Below are positions 45,597 to 54,120 of a stretch of DNA of 64,000 nucleotides, piece by piece. Below the pieces are notes generated by a model that had not been told where the DNA came from, ran no database searches, and saw only the letters and a program-made list of their open reading frames with translations. Position 1 is the stretch's first letter. Every line of letters starts with the position of its first letter. The stretch is from Methanothermobacter tenebrarum (GTDB taxonomy: Archaea > Methanobacteriota > Methanobacteria > Methanobacteriales > DSM-23052). The position numbers and the translations under genes are program-made. Location: the NCBI RefSeq assembly GCF_023167465.1, contig NZ_AP025698.1, forward strand, positions 1,236,501 through 1,300,500, read 5' to 3'.

Positions 45597-46511
45597 TTAT
45601 TTGGTTCTGTGACGCACTTTAACTGCCACACCATATTCTGCTTTTATCATCTCTTCTCCGTTTAGGATTGCTTTACCAACCCCGACAAGTTCTTCTTTTC
45701 GTGTTATTATAACCTCGTCTCCTGGGATTATATTAGGATCCGCGTCCACCACCCCTGGTGCGAATAGGGTGTTTGAATCTAATTTGAAGTCTATTTCAAC
45801 CCATTTAATCTTTAAATCTGCTAGTAGACGCCCCCCATGGAGTGTGGGCACATATAATCCCCTGTCCATCATTAAAGTGTGAAGGTGATTATTATCCTTG
45901 TCTAGGATTATCTTATTATATCTCCCCTTTATCTTGAAATCTTCAGGTATTATATTAGCCCCTTTTTCCCCAAATTGGTACTTTGCTATAGATTTTAACC
46001 CGTTAAAAAGTTTTATACGTGCAGGTATCCTCTTATAACCTCTTATATTCTCCTTAAGGTTTTCCATGGATTCTTTGGATGTTGGTTTACCGTTTATGCA
46101 AGTGAATTTACATTCATCAAGATACTCCTCGCAGACCTCCCTGTAGCCGCCGGTTACATGTGCTATAACATCCCTATCCTTAACATATTCACTTAAAACC
46201 TCACCTGTAACCTTTTTTTCTTCCCATGACCATCTGCCAGTTGTTGAAACATCATAGGATGATATTGGATATGTATTTTCCATCTCCCTTGGGCAGATGG
46301 CGAAGGGTGACGTTAGTATCACTTCTTGGATCCTCCGAGTAACCTTCCTGAATATCTGATGAGACCTAGAAGTTGAATAGGGTTTTTTCATACTACAAGG
46401 TAATATTACCACCGCCTCTCCAATAGGTTCTAAAAGTTTCATCCTCTTACGCCAACGGACAGCCTCCGGACGATAAAGGGATTCCTCAATGGAACATTGC
46501 ACCCTCATCAT
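45597..46511 (-). CDS. Archaeosine synthase ArcS-like protein (C-terminal half type)
   Basis: A 304-residue protein with the ArcS core motif PCSMKKPYSTSRSH (about 39-52) and a C-terminal PUA domain (about 225-300, with FAPGVVDADPNIIPGDEVII). ArcS turns preQ0 in tRNA into archaeosine. The N-terminal TGT-like domain of full ArcS (about 600 residues) is absent, so it is a split or short form. A zinc-type Cys cluster is not evident. The gene is contiguous with the GltB-like gene upstream. Confidence 0.72.
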   Translation of the reverse strand: MMRVQCSIEESLYRPEAVRWRKRMKLLEPIGEAVVILPCSMKKPYSTSRSHQIFRKVTRRIQEVILTSPFAICPREMENTYPISSYDVSTTGRWSWEEKKVTGEVLSEYVKDRDVIAHVTGGYREVCEEYLDECKFTCINGKPTSKESMENLKENIRGYKRIPARIKLFNGLKSIAKYQFGEKGANIIPEDFKIKGRYNKIILDKDNNHLHTLMMDRGLYVPTLHGGRLLADLKIKWVEIDFKLDSNTLFAPGVVDADPNIIPGDEVIITRKEELVGVGKAILNGEEMIKAEYGVAVKVRHRTK

Positions 46512-47966
46512 CTAGGAATCCCTCCCGGGTATTGAACCATCCAACCATTTTATACCTGCAAGTTCTGCAAGTTCTCTTTTAAAGGAGAATATATCAGAAT
46601 CATCTAACAATCTAATATCATCCTTGCCAGTTACCCGTGCGAAATCAGCAATCTCACCAGTAGCAACCTTTATAAAGTTTTCCAACCTTTTGGTTGCATT
46701 TTCAAGGTTGAAATGTTTCAGTAGGTGGGGATCATGTGTTGTGATGCCAGTAGGGCACATCCCAGTATGACATAGACGGTGTTGTTCACAGTTAAGAGCT
46801 ATGAGGGCTGCGGTGCCAATATAGATGGCGTCAGCGCCAAGAGCTAAACATTTCGCCATATCGGCTGAAGTTCTGAGACCGCCACCAGCTATAAGGGAGA
46901 CCTCATCCCTTTTCCCGGCCTTTTTAATTATGCGATCCGCCCTTGGAAGCGCGCTGATGAGTGGAAGACCCACATTATCCCTTATATGCGTGAAAGCCGT
47001 GCTCGTACCCCCACCAAACCCGTCAATACTTATGAAATCAACACCAGAATCAAGGAGTAATCTGATATCATCTTCTATGTGCCCACATCCGATCTTGGCC
47101 CCTATGGGGGCCCCGGAGCTAACTTTGCGGAGCCATTCAATTTTTTCCTCCAACTCCTCAGCATTTTTTATATCAGAATGATGGGCTGGTGAATAGGCTC
47201 CTTCACCCCTTCTTATGCCCCTTATCCGCGCCACGTCTGAACTTATCTTTTCAGGGGGTAGATAACTTCCCTTACCAGGATAGGCTCCCTGGCCAAATCT
47301 TATTTCTATGGCAGCGGCCTTCTCTATAATATGCTTGTTTAATCCGAATCTTCCAGTTGAATATTGTAGGATGAGCTGGGATGATGCAACCTCCAACTCA
47401 TATTCGAGCACTCCCCCTTCACCCGAATTATAGGCCACACCTAATCTTTTAGCCGCAGTTGCAATGGCCTTTTTAGCCTTTTCTGATATGGCACCATAGC
47501 TCATTCCGCTTATTATGATGGGTGAATTGACTTTAAGCGGTTTTTCAGCCTCTGGGCCGATTGTAACCTTCGTGTTAACCTTTTCATCCTCATTTAATGG
47601 TATCCTATGTACCTGTGCTGGTATGAAATTTATATCATCGAATGTGTATGGTGGCTTTTTTTGGGAGCCCATTGAACCTATAACCTTTTTTCCCTTTGCC
47701 ATTATCTTTATCTGGATAATCTTCTCATAGTCTCTATGGTCTTCGCCCCTTCTCCTCCGGCGCATGAAAATGCGCTCATCACCTATAAGGTCTTTGTTAC
47801 AGAAATAAAGACCTTCTAGTTTTTTTTCATAGTATACTGGGCATGATGCGCAAAGGCACCCCCTCTCATGCACCTCGGATTGGCTGTTACCCCTAAGACA
47901 ATATAATGATTCTCCATGGAAAGGATAACTTGGACATTTCGGGCAAAGACACTCACCCTCTGGCAA
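46512..47966 (-). CDS. FMN-binding glutamate synthase domain protein with N-terminal Cys motifs
   Basis: A 484-residue protein. Residues 1-65 contain two CxCxxCP-type clusters (CLCPKCPSYPFHG and CLCASCPVYYEKK), like DUF2769. The rest is the FMN barrel of glutamate synthase (SGMSYGAISEKAKKAI, GEGGVLEYELE, SIDGFGGGTSTAF, AGGGLRTSADMAK) ending with CHTGMCPTGITT, the 3Fe-4S type Cys motif. The amidotransferase domain is absent. The start is TTG with GGTGGTG upstream. Known in archaea as a GltB-domain-2 protein, exact reaction uncertain. Confidence 0.85.
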   Translation of the reverse strand: MPEGECLCPKCPSYPFHGESLYCLRGNSQSEVHERGCLCASCPVYYEKKLEGLYFCNKDLIGDERIFMRRRRRGEDHRDYEKIIQIKIMAKGKKVIGSMGSQKKPPYTFDDINFIPAQVHRIPLNEDEKVNTKVTIGPEAEKPLKVNSPIIISGMSYGAISEKAKKAIATAAKRLGVAYNSGEGGVLEYELEVASSQLILQYSTGRFGLNKHIIEKAAAIEIRFGQGAYPGKGSYLPPEKISSDVARIRGIRRGEGAYSPAHHSDIKNAEELEEKIEWLRKVSSGAPIGAKIGCGHIEDDIRLLLDSGVDFISIDGFGGGTSTAFTHIRDNVGLPLISALPRADRIIKKAGKRDEVSLIAGGGLRTSADMAKCLALGADAIYIGTAALIALNCEQHRLCHTGMCPTGITTHDPHLLKHFNLENATKRLENFIKVATGEIADFARVTGKDDIRLLDDSDIFSFKRELAELAGIKWLDGSIPGRDS

Positions 47967-47995
47967 TTACACCACCCCCCCATAAACCTGGAAAG

Positions 47996-48472
47996 TCAAA
48001 GTTTGAGTTCTCTGTGCAATCTTTTAAGTCTTTCAATTGCTGGATGATCCTCTTCTAGCCTCTTTTTCCATTTTTCCACTACAAATGATATGTCTACTTC
48101 CCTTTCCCCGTTGATGAGGTTATCTGCATGTGCAACTATCTTCTCTTCTAGGGTGACTGGCATATAATCTTTTGGGGGTAGGCCCAATAGGATAGCCTCA
48201 TCCCTTGGTATGCCAGCCCCTATATGCCTTTCAACTATCCTTATTATCCGCTTAGGGTATCCTCTCTCCTTGAGGATTTTGGCCCCTATTATTCCATGTT
48301 GAATGCTGTTAGTCTTGCATCTTCCTATGTCATGTAAAAGGGCGGCTTCCCTGATCAGTTTTTTATCAACTTTAAAATTCTTGGATATTTCAAGCGCCTT
48401 TTCGGCCACCTTTTTAGAATGGTCTATGACCCAGGGGGGACAGCCAACTTCTTTAAGCAGGCGGATGCTCAA
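47996..48472 (-). CDS. HD-domain phosphohydrolase-like protein
   Basis: A 158-residue single HD domain: HSKKVAEKALEI, ALLHDIGRCKT (the HD pair about 49-50), HGIIGAKIL and HADNLINGE. It matches a small archaeal HD family often annotated as TIGR00295. The likely activity is metal-dependent phosphohydrolase; the substrate is unknown. The start is TTG with GGTGA nearby. It lies between tfe and the GltB-like gene. Confidence 0.82.
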   Translation of the reverse strand: MSIRLLKEVGCPPWVIDHSKKVAEKALEISKNFKVDKKLIREAALLHDIGRCKTNSIQHGIIGAKILKERGYPKRIIRIVERHIGAGIPRDEAILLGLPPKDYMPVTLEEKIVAHADNLINGEREVDISFVVEKWKKRLEEDHPAIERLKRLHRELKL

Positions 48473-48492
48473 AAAGTCACCTGAAATCCCTT

Positions 48493-49020
48493 TTAAGAAT
48501 AAGATTTGAAGTTCAAGGGTATTTCTGAGCCATTATTTTCATATAGGCTCAGTTCCCTTCTGAGTTGTTGTATTATCTCTGAATTGTCCATATATTCAAG
48601 TTTCTCATGGCATTCTGGGCATCTGAAATTGTTTTCAGCAGCTTCATCAAAGGTGTACCGGTAATGGCCGTTTTTGCATGCGAAGAACATGTTATTTTCT
48701 TCGAATGCCAGTAGTTCCCTCAGGTTTTCCACGATCTCCTGGTTTCTTTTCTTTATTATCTCCTCAACCTTCTCTGATTCGAATTTCCACGTGTAAGTGT
48801 ACCATTGAGTCTCAGGGTCCTTGCTCCTCTTGTAACTTGCTATACCTGCATCATAGAGTTTATATAATATCCTGCGGACCGTGTTCAATTTTAAGTGGGT
48901 TTTCTCGGCTATCTCCTCATCGGTTATACTCCCCCTCATCAAGCACTCAACTACTGGCACACCCTCCTCCTCATTGACTATTTCATGGATCAACTCTTGT
49001 ATTAGTGTATTGTTAATCAA
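48493..49020 (-). CDS. tfe: Transcription factor E alpha subunit (TFE)
   Basis: Assists TBP, TFB and RNA polymerase in promoter opening. The 175 residues have an N-terminal winged helix (ITDEEIAEKTHLKLNTVRRIL, about 32-52) and a zinc ribbon with FFACKNGHYRY and FRCPECHEKLEY. The start is TTG with GGGGGAG five bases upstream. The 270-base upstream gap is AT-rich in part, with TATA-like TTATATAT around 49137-49152 on either strand; no RNA gene is seen there. Confidence 0.95.
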   Translation of the reverse strand: MINNTLIQELIHEIVNEEEGVPVVECLMRGSITDEEIAEKTHLKLNTVRRILYKLYDAGIASYKRSKDPETQWYTYTWKFESEKVEEIIKKRNQEIVENLRELLAFEENNMFFACKNGHYRYTFDEAAENNFRCPECHEKLEYMDNSEIIQQLRRELSLYENNGSEIPLNFKSYS

Positions 49021-49290
49021 TTAAACTCCCCCTGGCACTTGAAAACAACCTATTGAAAAACTTGCGCTGCTATTTTTCCCGTAATCTGACAGTACCACTT
49101 TTAGATTTTTGTATGTAATCTTATGAAACTAATATTATATAAATTTATATATAAAAGAGAAATGGAAGTTTTTAAATATTGGTACCCCCTCTCGAGGTTC
49201 AACATAAACCCACCCGTAAACCCCACCCATACCAGCTAATTAACCTACACAAGGAGTTTCCACTCCTATTCCCATATCCTATGATGGGGG

Positions 49291-50124
49291 TTAAAGTTCC
49301 CTGATTATAAGTGCGGGCACATGTTCAATTGATTCAAGACTCCTAATAGTTATATTATCCTTTTCTTCTTTAAAGATCTTCTCCATATCATAGACTGTTT
49401 CAATATGATCTCCACGACTCTTATGATAATCCTCTGCAATCTTCGCTATCCTAAGCATATCCTCCAAGTCAATCTTCTCTGAAGCTGCAAGTGGCGTTGG
49501 TAACACCGTATCTGAGAATCTTCCAAGAAGATAACCCCAAAATCCAGTATCAGATTTTATACCATCCACAGCACAGGGCAAGGGAGTGAAATAATATCCC
49601 CCCAACTTGTAAGTAGCATCAGTATCAATTATAATAACAGTAACATCCTTACCATACCTATCCTGTATACTCTTGGCAACATGCTCTGAAACACCTTCAG
49701 GATCCTCGGGTAAAAGAGCTACTAGAGTCCCTGGGAGATTACTCAAATCAACACCAGCCTCGGAACCTGGCTTCAAAGCATGCTTAATACCATAATATCT
49801 GAGCACAACCTCCTTATGGGCTCTGGCCTCCCTTGGGAGTCTTCTCAGATTCTTCACCGTCCTCTTTTTCACCCTGAACAAGGGCCCCAGTATATAACCC
49901 CAAATATACTTAGACCACACATCCGCAAGTAAAAAAGCTAAAAAAGAAGGTTCATACTCTGATTCATCAACTATACGCCCCTGTGATATGGCCACAGGCG
50001 TCTCAGAAATTACAAGATAATCCCCGTCCTCAACCATCGGACCGGCCCTATCTATAAGCTTATCCAAGCCCTCATTAGGTCTTATATAGCCTGTTTTCAC
50101 TGGGATAATCCTATACTCGCCCAT
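49291..50124 (-). CDS. CofE-like (F420:gamma-glutamyl ligase-related) protein
   Basis: A 277-residue protein related to CofE, which adds glutamates to F420. The opening IPVKTGYIRPNEGLDKLI and VEDGDYLVISETPVAISQGRIV correspond to the CofE core start, and VIIIDTDATYKLGGYYFTP and GFWGYLLGRFSDT to the later part. An insertion (about 65-110) with aromatic residues separates it from canonical CofE. It is last in the comA run, six bases from the Fe-S gene. It may act on another ligand, not F420-0. Confidence 0.6.
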   Translation of the reverse strand: MGEYRIIPVKTGYIRPNEGLDKLIDRAGPMVEDGDYLVISETPVAISQGRIVDESEYEPSFLAFLLADVWSKYIWGYILGPLFRVKKRTVKNLRRLPREARAHKEVVLRYYGIKHALKPGSEAGVDLSNLPGTLVALLPEDPEGVSEHVAKSIQDRYGKDVTVIIIDTDATYKLGGYYFTPLPCAVDGIKSDTGFWGYLLGRFSDTVLPTPLAASEKIDLEDMLRIAKIAEDYHKSRGDHIETVYDMEKIFKEEKDNITIRSLESIEHVPALIIREL

Positions 50125-50130
50125 GGGAGA

Positions 50131-50808
50131 TCATCTTCCCAATTTTATAGGTGGAGCCCACACTTTCAAATCAATCCCTTCTATAAGGGCCCTTTCACCC
50201 TCCAATTGCACTATCACTCCAGAGTGTACCTTCTGCATCATACAATGATGGGGTATGAAACGGACAGTCTCGCCCACGGAAGGTAACCTCCCCTCTATTA
50301 TACCCTCAAATCCGCTGACAAGACATATTCCAATCTCCTTGAATTCAAAATCCTTATCAAGCCTGTGACATGGACCCACTATATGAACAGTGATAAGACC
50401 ATGAACCTCATCTATTATCCTGGCAAAATGTGTTATGGGACAACCAAGGGGCCTGTAACGGATCACCTCCCCCACATCAAGTTCTTCATTCGTGAAGGGA
50501 TAAAGTATTTCCCGGCAGGAACTCTCACCAGGGAGTGGTTTCAATAGAAAGTCAGCCTCGTAATTATCTAGGAGACCTACTATCACCTTCTCCTCGGGTA
50601 TTATTTTCTCCTCCTTAAGTAGTCTTTGAAGTTCATCAAGGTTCTCTGCGAAAATCTCCTGGTATAGGAATCTGCAATCTTCGACTTTAGCATATCCCCT
50701 TATTAGAGCGCCTGCAAATTCATCACATCTTGCATAACCGCATATACCACAATTAAAACCTGGGAGGAGTGAAATAATCTCTTCCTTAACCGATCTTTTC
50801 TCCATCAT
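50131..50808 (-). CDS. Fes (4Fe-4S) domain protein of a comA-linked cluster
   Basis: A 225-residue protein with an N-terminal 4Fe-4S domain, Cys20-x2-Cys23-x4-Cys28-x16-Cys45, the pattern of the domain in acetyl-CoA synthase corrinoid subunits and RsxB. The remaining part has several Cys and His (GESSCREI, GCPITHFARI, HIVGPCHRLD, PHHCMMQK) that could bind metal or a second cluster. No known enzyme is recognised. It follows the GTPase by about 50 bases and precedes the CofE-like gene. Confidence 0.7.
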   Translation of the reverse strand: MMEKRSVKEEIISLLPGFNCGICGYARCDEFAGALIRGYAKVEDCRFLYQEIFAENLDELQRLLKEEKIIPEEKVIVGLLDNYEADFLLKPLPGESSCREILYPFTNEELDVGEVIRYRPLGCPITHFARIIDEVHGLITVHIVGPCHRLDKDFEFKEIGICLVSGFEGIIEGRLPSVGETVRFIPHHCMMQKVHSGVIVQLEGERALIEGIDLKVWAPPIKLGR

Positions 50809-50861
50809 AGAAACCTCTCACAAAAAAATATATTCTGAAAAGCTTGGAATTAGGAGCGACC

Positions 50862-51563
50862 CTACTCGCCCTGGTATGTTTGGAAACCATCTATTCTCCG
50901 GAGTATTCCCCTATGATATTTCTTGTTAACCCTTGTTTCACCCACACACAACGTACATACCGCAAGTGGGGCTGAGTGCCTGAGTTTTTCACTCCCAAGG
51001 GAAACCTCAGGGCTTTTAACCATCTCATCAGCCAATTCCAGGCAACCCTGGCCACTTAAACCATTAGCTTCTATTATCTTAGCATTAGGGTTTACTTCTA
51101 ATATTCTCTCCCTGAATATTTCACGTTCAGCCTGTGATATCATATCACCCTTCGTTACCACCACAATATCCGCTGTTGAAAGGAACGGACCGACCTTCAA
51201 TGGCGTGTTAGGCCCGCTTGTAGCGTCTATGACACATACACCCAGGCAGTTTTTTGTATAGGGCGCGCACCTATGACATAATCCAGCAGTTTCTATTATG
51301 AGAAAATCTGAATTGTTTTTTCGCGCCCAGTCTATCATATCCTCTATATTGTATATCGCGTAATGGTCTGGGCACATGTCCATTGACAAGCCCGTGAGGG
51401 TTGGTACGCCTATCTTCTTAAACTTTTTATCATCGTCAGTGTATAGGCAGTCAATTTTAACAACCGATGCCGTGAAACCATCCCTCATAAGACTCCTTAA
51501 AACGTGTACTAAGACCGCTGTCTTACCAGAGCCAGGAGTCCCCGCCACTATAACCATCCTCAT
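50862..51563 (-). CDS. G3E/HypB-like GTPase
   Basis: A 233-residue P-loop NTPase. Walker A VAGTPGSGKTAV near the N-terminus; LIIETAGLCHRC supplies the G3E-type E-T-A-G motif; VVTKGDMI is the base motif. Cys clusters (GLCHRCAPYTKNCLGVC; AVCTLCVGE) suggest metal or cluster binding. Relatives include HypB, UreG and CooC, which insert metal into enzymes. ATG 51563 follows GGGGG by 11 bases; a GTG at 51581 overlaps the ABC stop. It is between the ABC ATPase and the Fe-S gene. Confidence 0.75.
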   Translation of the reverse strand: MRMVIVAGTPGSGKTAVLVHVLRSLMRDGFTASVVKIDCLYTDDDKKFKKIGVPTLTGLSMDMCPDHYAIYNIEDMIDWARKNNSDFLIIETAGLCHRCAPYTKNCLGVCVIDATSGPNTPLKVGPFLSTADIVVVTKGDMISQAEREIFRERILEVNPNAKIIEANGLSGQGCLELADEMVKSPEVSLGSEKLRHSAPLAVCTLCVGETRVNKKYHRGILRRIDGFQTYQGE

Positions 51564-51580
51564 CCTTATGCTAACCCCCA

Positions 51581-52357
51581 CTAGCCAGTTAAACCTTTAA
51601 GTTGTATATCCTCTATGATCTCCCCATGTCTTACCTTGTCCCTTAAGTTGAGGAGTAAATCGTCTATTTTACTCAGCTCCTTTGAGAGTTCCTTTTCATG
51701 GGCTGTTGTTGTAACTATTTTTTGCATGCCACCGTTCTTCATAACGATCCTTTTATCAGTCATCAGGGCAAGGATCGGATCATGCGTAACCACCATAACG
51801 ATCTTACCATGCCCTGAGAGAACCTCCAGGGCCTCATGCTTCCTTATACCAGCATTCTCTATCTCGTCGATTAACACTATTGGAGAATCGCTTATTATGG
51901 CCACGTCAGCTACCATGAGGGCCCTTGATTGTCCCCCGCTTAATATTGTCAGGTCATGGTTCTTTTTTATGGGTTCGCCTGTTAATGTGTTAGCCAATTT
52001 TATAACCTTGTTTACGCAGGATTTATGGGCGCCTCTACACTTAGCATGGAGTGTTAAAAATTCGCCCACAGTCATGTCAGCCAAAAAGTTCATGTTCTGT
52101 GACAATTGGGCCACCATCTTCTTACGGGGGTTGGTGCGGTCCTCGTATGTTGGTTCTCTATCATTTACGAGTATTTTTCTCCTAGAGAAAGTGTCCCTTT
52201 GGGCTAATTGTTCAATATCAGCTATTAGTGAACTTTTTCCACTACCTGTGGGGCCTACCACGCCAAATATTTCACCCCTGTTTATATCAACTCTTCTGAC
52301 GGGTTCTTTTTCCCCGAACTTGTCATAGCCGCCTAATATTGTCACCCTTTTTATCAT
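51581..52357 (-). CDS. Soluble ABC-type ATPase of the comA cluster
   Basis: A 258-residue ABC ATPase with Walker A GPTGSGKSS (35-43), signature LSGGQSRALM, Walker B with Glu in IVLIDEIENAG, and the switch His in VVTHDP. No membrane partner gene is nearby, so transport is unlikely; a role like the A2/AtwA activators of methyl-CoM reductase is one possibility. The ATG overlaps the comA stop as TAATG, so the two are translated together. The C-terminal 40 residues are helical and charged. Confidence 0.75.
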   Translation of the reverse strand: MIKRVTILGGYDKFGEKEPVRRVDINRGEIFGVVGPTGSGKSSLIADIEQLAQRDTFSRRKILVNDREPTYEDRTNPRKKMVAQLSQNMNFLADMTVGEFLTLHAKCRGAHKSCVNKVIKLANTLTGEPIKKNHDLTILSGGQSRALMVADVAIISDSPIVLIDEIENAGIRKHEALEVLSGHGKIVMVVTHDPILALMTDKRIVMKNGGMQKIVTTTAHEKELSKELSKIDDLLLNLRDKVRHGEIIEDIQLKGLTG

Positions 52358-53133
52358 TAGAGCTTCACCTTTCCTAGAGTATCCCCTCTAAGCCCTCTTC
52401 GCATGCTTTCAAGGGAAATAACATCCTCTGGTGGTATGTTACCAAGGTTGACGTTAGGTCCTATTTTCAGTATGAAGTAGACTTGTTGATTTTTTTGTGG
52501 AGCTTCCCATATCAACTTTTCCACTGGCAAATGATCTATGAGATATTCAACTTCATCTTCTTTAACATCACCCTTTTCATCGTATACTCCAATGTTCTGG
52601 CCACCTTCTCTGGCTTCCATCAGGACCTTCTCTGCACCCGCCCTAAGATCGTCCTTCACAAGTTCCACTCTTTCACTGAGACCTATTATCCTATCCTTCC
52701 TAGGATCCTTTTTACCAACCTCTGAAATCACTTTAAATCCATGATCTATTGCATCCTCTATTATCCTAGTTTTCTCCTCCCTTGACAAGTCTATTGAACC
52801 ATCCGATATTTCAAGGTATCTGAAGCCGAGTTTTTCCGCTTCACGGAGATACTCTTCAAACCTGCCCTGGATATATGCTATTTCAAAGAGTGTGCCACCA
52901 GGGTGCGCCTCAACCCCATAATCCCTGTAAATCCTGATCTTCTCTCTTATAATATCCCTATCACACAAGCCTATAATACCCCATCCAAATTTTACAAAAT
53001 CTAAATGTTCACCAGCTATTCTAAGGAAATCCTCTACCATACTGGGGCCTAAACCTTTATCCAACATCATAGTAATACCTGTATTATATTGTTCTCTTAT
53101 CCTAGCTGGTGTTAAAAAATTAAAGGCATACAT
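52357..53133 (-). CDS. comA: Phosphosulfolactate synthase (coenzyme M synthesis)
   Basis: Adds sulfite to phosphoenolpyruvate, the first step to coenzyme M. The 258-residue TIM-barrel protein has GITMMLDKGLGP, FVKFGWGI, GGTLFEIAYIQGRFEEYL, EISDGSIDL and IIWEAP-like (LIWEAPQKNQQ) motifs that I recall from ComA. comBC are not in the window. It is first in the minus-strand run comA, ABC ATPase, GTPase, Fe-S protein, CofE-like. The start region is 87 bases from the divergent PK-C domain gene. Confidence 0.9.
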   Translation of the reverse strand: MYAFNFLTPARIREQYNTGITMMLDKGLGPSMVEDFLRIAGEHLDFVKFGWGIIGLCDRDIIREKIRIYRDYGVEAHPGGTLFEIAYIQGRFEEYLREAEKLGFRYLEISDGSIDLSREEKTRIIEDAIDHGFKVISEVGKKDPRKDRIIGLSERVELVKDDLRAGAEKVLMEAREGGQNIGVYDEKGDVKEDEVEYLIDHLPVEKLIWEAPQKNQQVYFILKIGPNVNLGNIPPEDVISLESMRRGLRGDTLGKVKL

Positions 53134-53232
53134 TATAGTTCACCCTTTCATTCTCATGGCCAGGATGTTATCCTCCTGGCCTAGGTGGATTAAATAATAT
53201 AACTTGTCTAATATAAAATTATGGTGATTCCT

Positions 53233-53796
53233 ATGATAAAGAGTATATGCTATTTCGAGACCCCGGGCCCGGAAAACACTGACAAACTATTAAAACTCGT
53301 TAAAGAGAGATCAGATGAACTCGGCATCGATAATATAATTGTAGCATCCGTTTCTGGTAGAACAGCCCTCAAACTATCAGAAATATTAGGTGATGCTGAT
53401 ATTGTGTGCATCACCCACCATGCAGGTTTCAGAGAAAAAGGAAAATTAGAAATGGACCCTAAAATAAGGGACGAAGTAACAAAAAAGGGTATAAAAGTGT
53501 ACGCAGGATCCCATGCATTAAGTGGTGTTGGCAGGGGCATCTCCAACCGATTTGGTGGCGTCACACCAGTTGAGATAATGGCAGAAACCCTCCGCATGGT
53601 CTCACAAGGATTCAAAGTTTGCGTCGAAATCACCATAATGGCCGCCGATGCAGGGCTCATACCCATGGATAGAGAGATCATAGCAATCGGAGGCACAGCA
53701 CAGGGAGTTGACACAGCCCTAGTCATCTCACCAGCCCATATGAACAACGTCTTCGACCTTAGAATACATGAAATAATCGCAATACCCCGCCCCTAG
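53233..53796 (+). CDS. Pyruvate kinase C-terminal-domain-like protein
   Basis: A 187-residue protein that consists of the alpha/beta fold found at the C-terminus of pyruvate kinase: FETPGPENTDKLLKLVKE, NIIVASVSGRTALKLSE (the switch helix), GRGISNRFGGVTP and AIGGTAQGVDTALVISPAH. The kinase barrel is missing. ATG 53233 has GGTGA five bases upstream; an upstream ATG at 53221 is also in frame. The ligand is unknown; it is divergent from comA, whose substrate is phosphoenolpyruvate, which may or may not be meaningful. Confidence 0.8.
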   Translation: MIKSICYFETPGPENTDKLLKLVKERSDELGIDNIIVASVSGRTALKLSEILGDADIVCITHHAGFREKGKLEMDPKIRDEVTKKGIKVYAGSHALSGVGRGISNRFGGVTPVEIMAETLRMVSQGFKVCVEITIMAADAGLIPMDREIIAIGGTAQGVDTALVISPAHMNNVFDLRIHEIIAIPRP

Positions 53797-53908
53797 ACCA
53801 TTCTCCAACCTCCAAGGGGGATAATATAAACTTTCACCCATGAAAACTCATAAAATAGAGTATAAGTGAGAATTACCGGATCAAATAGAAAAAATGGAAT
53901 AACGTTAA

Positions 53909-53919
53909 AGTTATATATA
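53909..53919 (+). promoter_or_regulatory. TATA element of the ftsZ region
   Basis: AGTTATATATA, preceded by AACGTTAA, is the strongest TATA-like site before ftsZ but lies about 190 bases from its TTG. This implies either a 160-base leader or an expressed small frame between them. The 310-base gap 53797-54106 holds nothing else I can name. Confidence 0.5.
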
Positions 53920-53961
53920 CCTACATTAAATAATAGACAATTATAATCAAAATCGGCATTA

Positions 53962-54120
53962 GTGGTGAACATTATAATATTCAATACAATTCAAGAACCT
54001 CCAAAATCGGGCCGAAACCATATCATACCTCTCATCCCGTCTTGGGTGAATGGGCATCCCATGATCAAGACCGGATCTCCAAAAAAACCTTATGTGGGGG
54101 TAGCAATTGAAATTTATTAA
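53962..54120 (+). CDS. Possible 52-residue frame between promoter and ftsZ
   Basis: GTG 53962 (or 53965) opens a frame ending at TAA 54118-54120, overlapping the ftsZ start by 14 bases in another frame. It reads through EPPKSGRNHIIPLIPSWVNG and ends VGVAIEIY. There is no good ribosome site, so it may be chance; overlap with ftsZ and its place just behind the TATA element are the only reasons to list it. Confidence 0.2.
   Translation: MVNIIIFNTIQEPPKSGRNHIIPLIPSWVNGHPMIKTGSPKKPYVGVAIEIY

Noticed and set aside
53250..53747. Minus-strand open frame opposite the PK-C domain gene
   Set aside because: No motif or ribosome site; antisense to a well-conserved domain.
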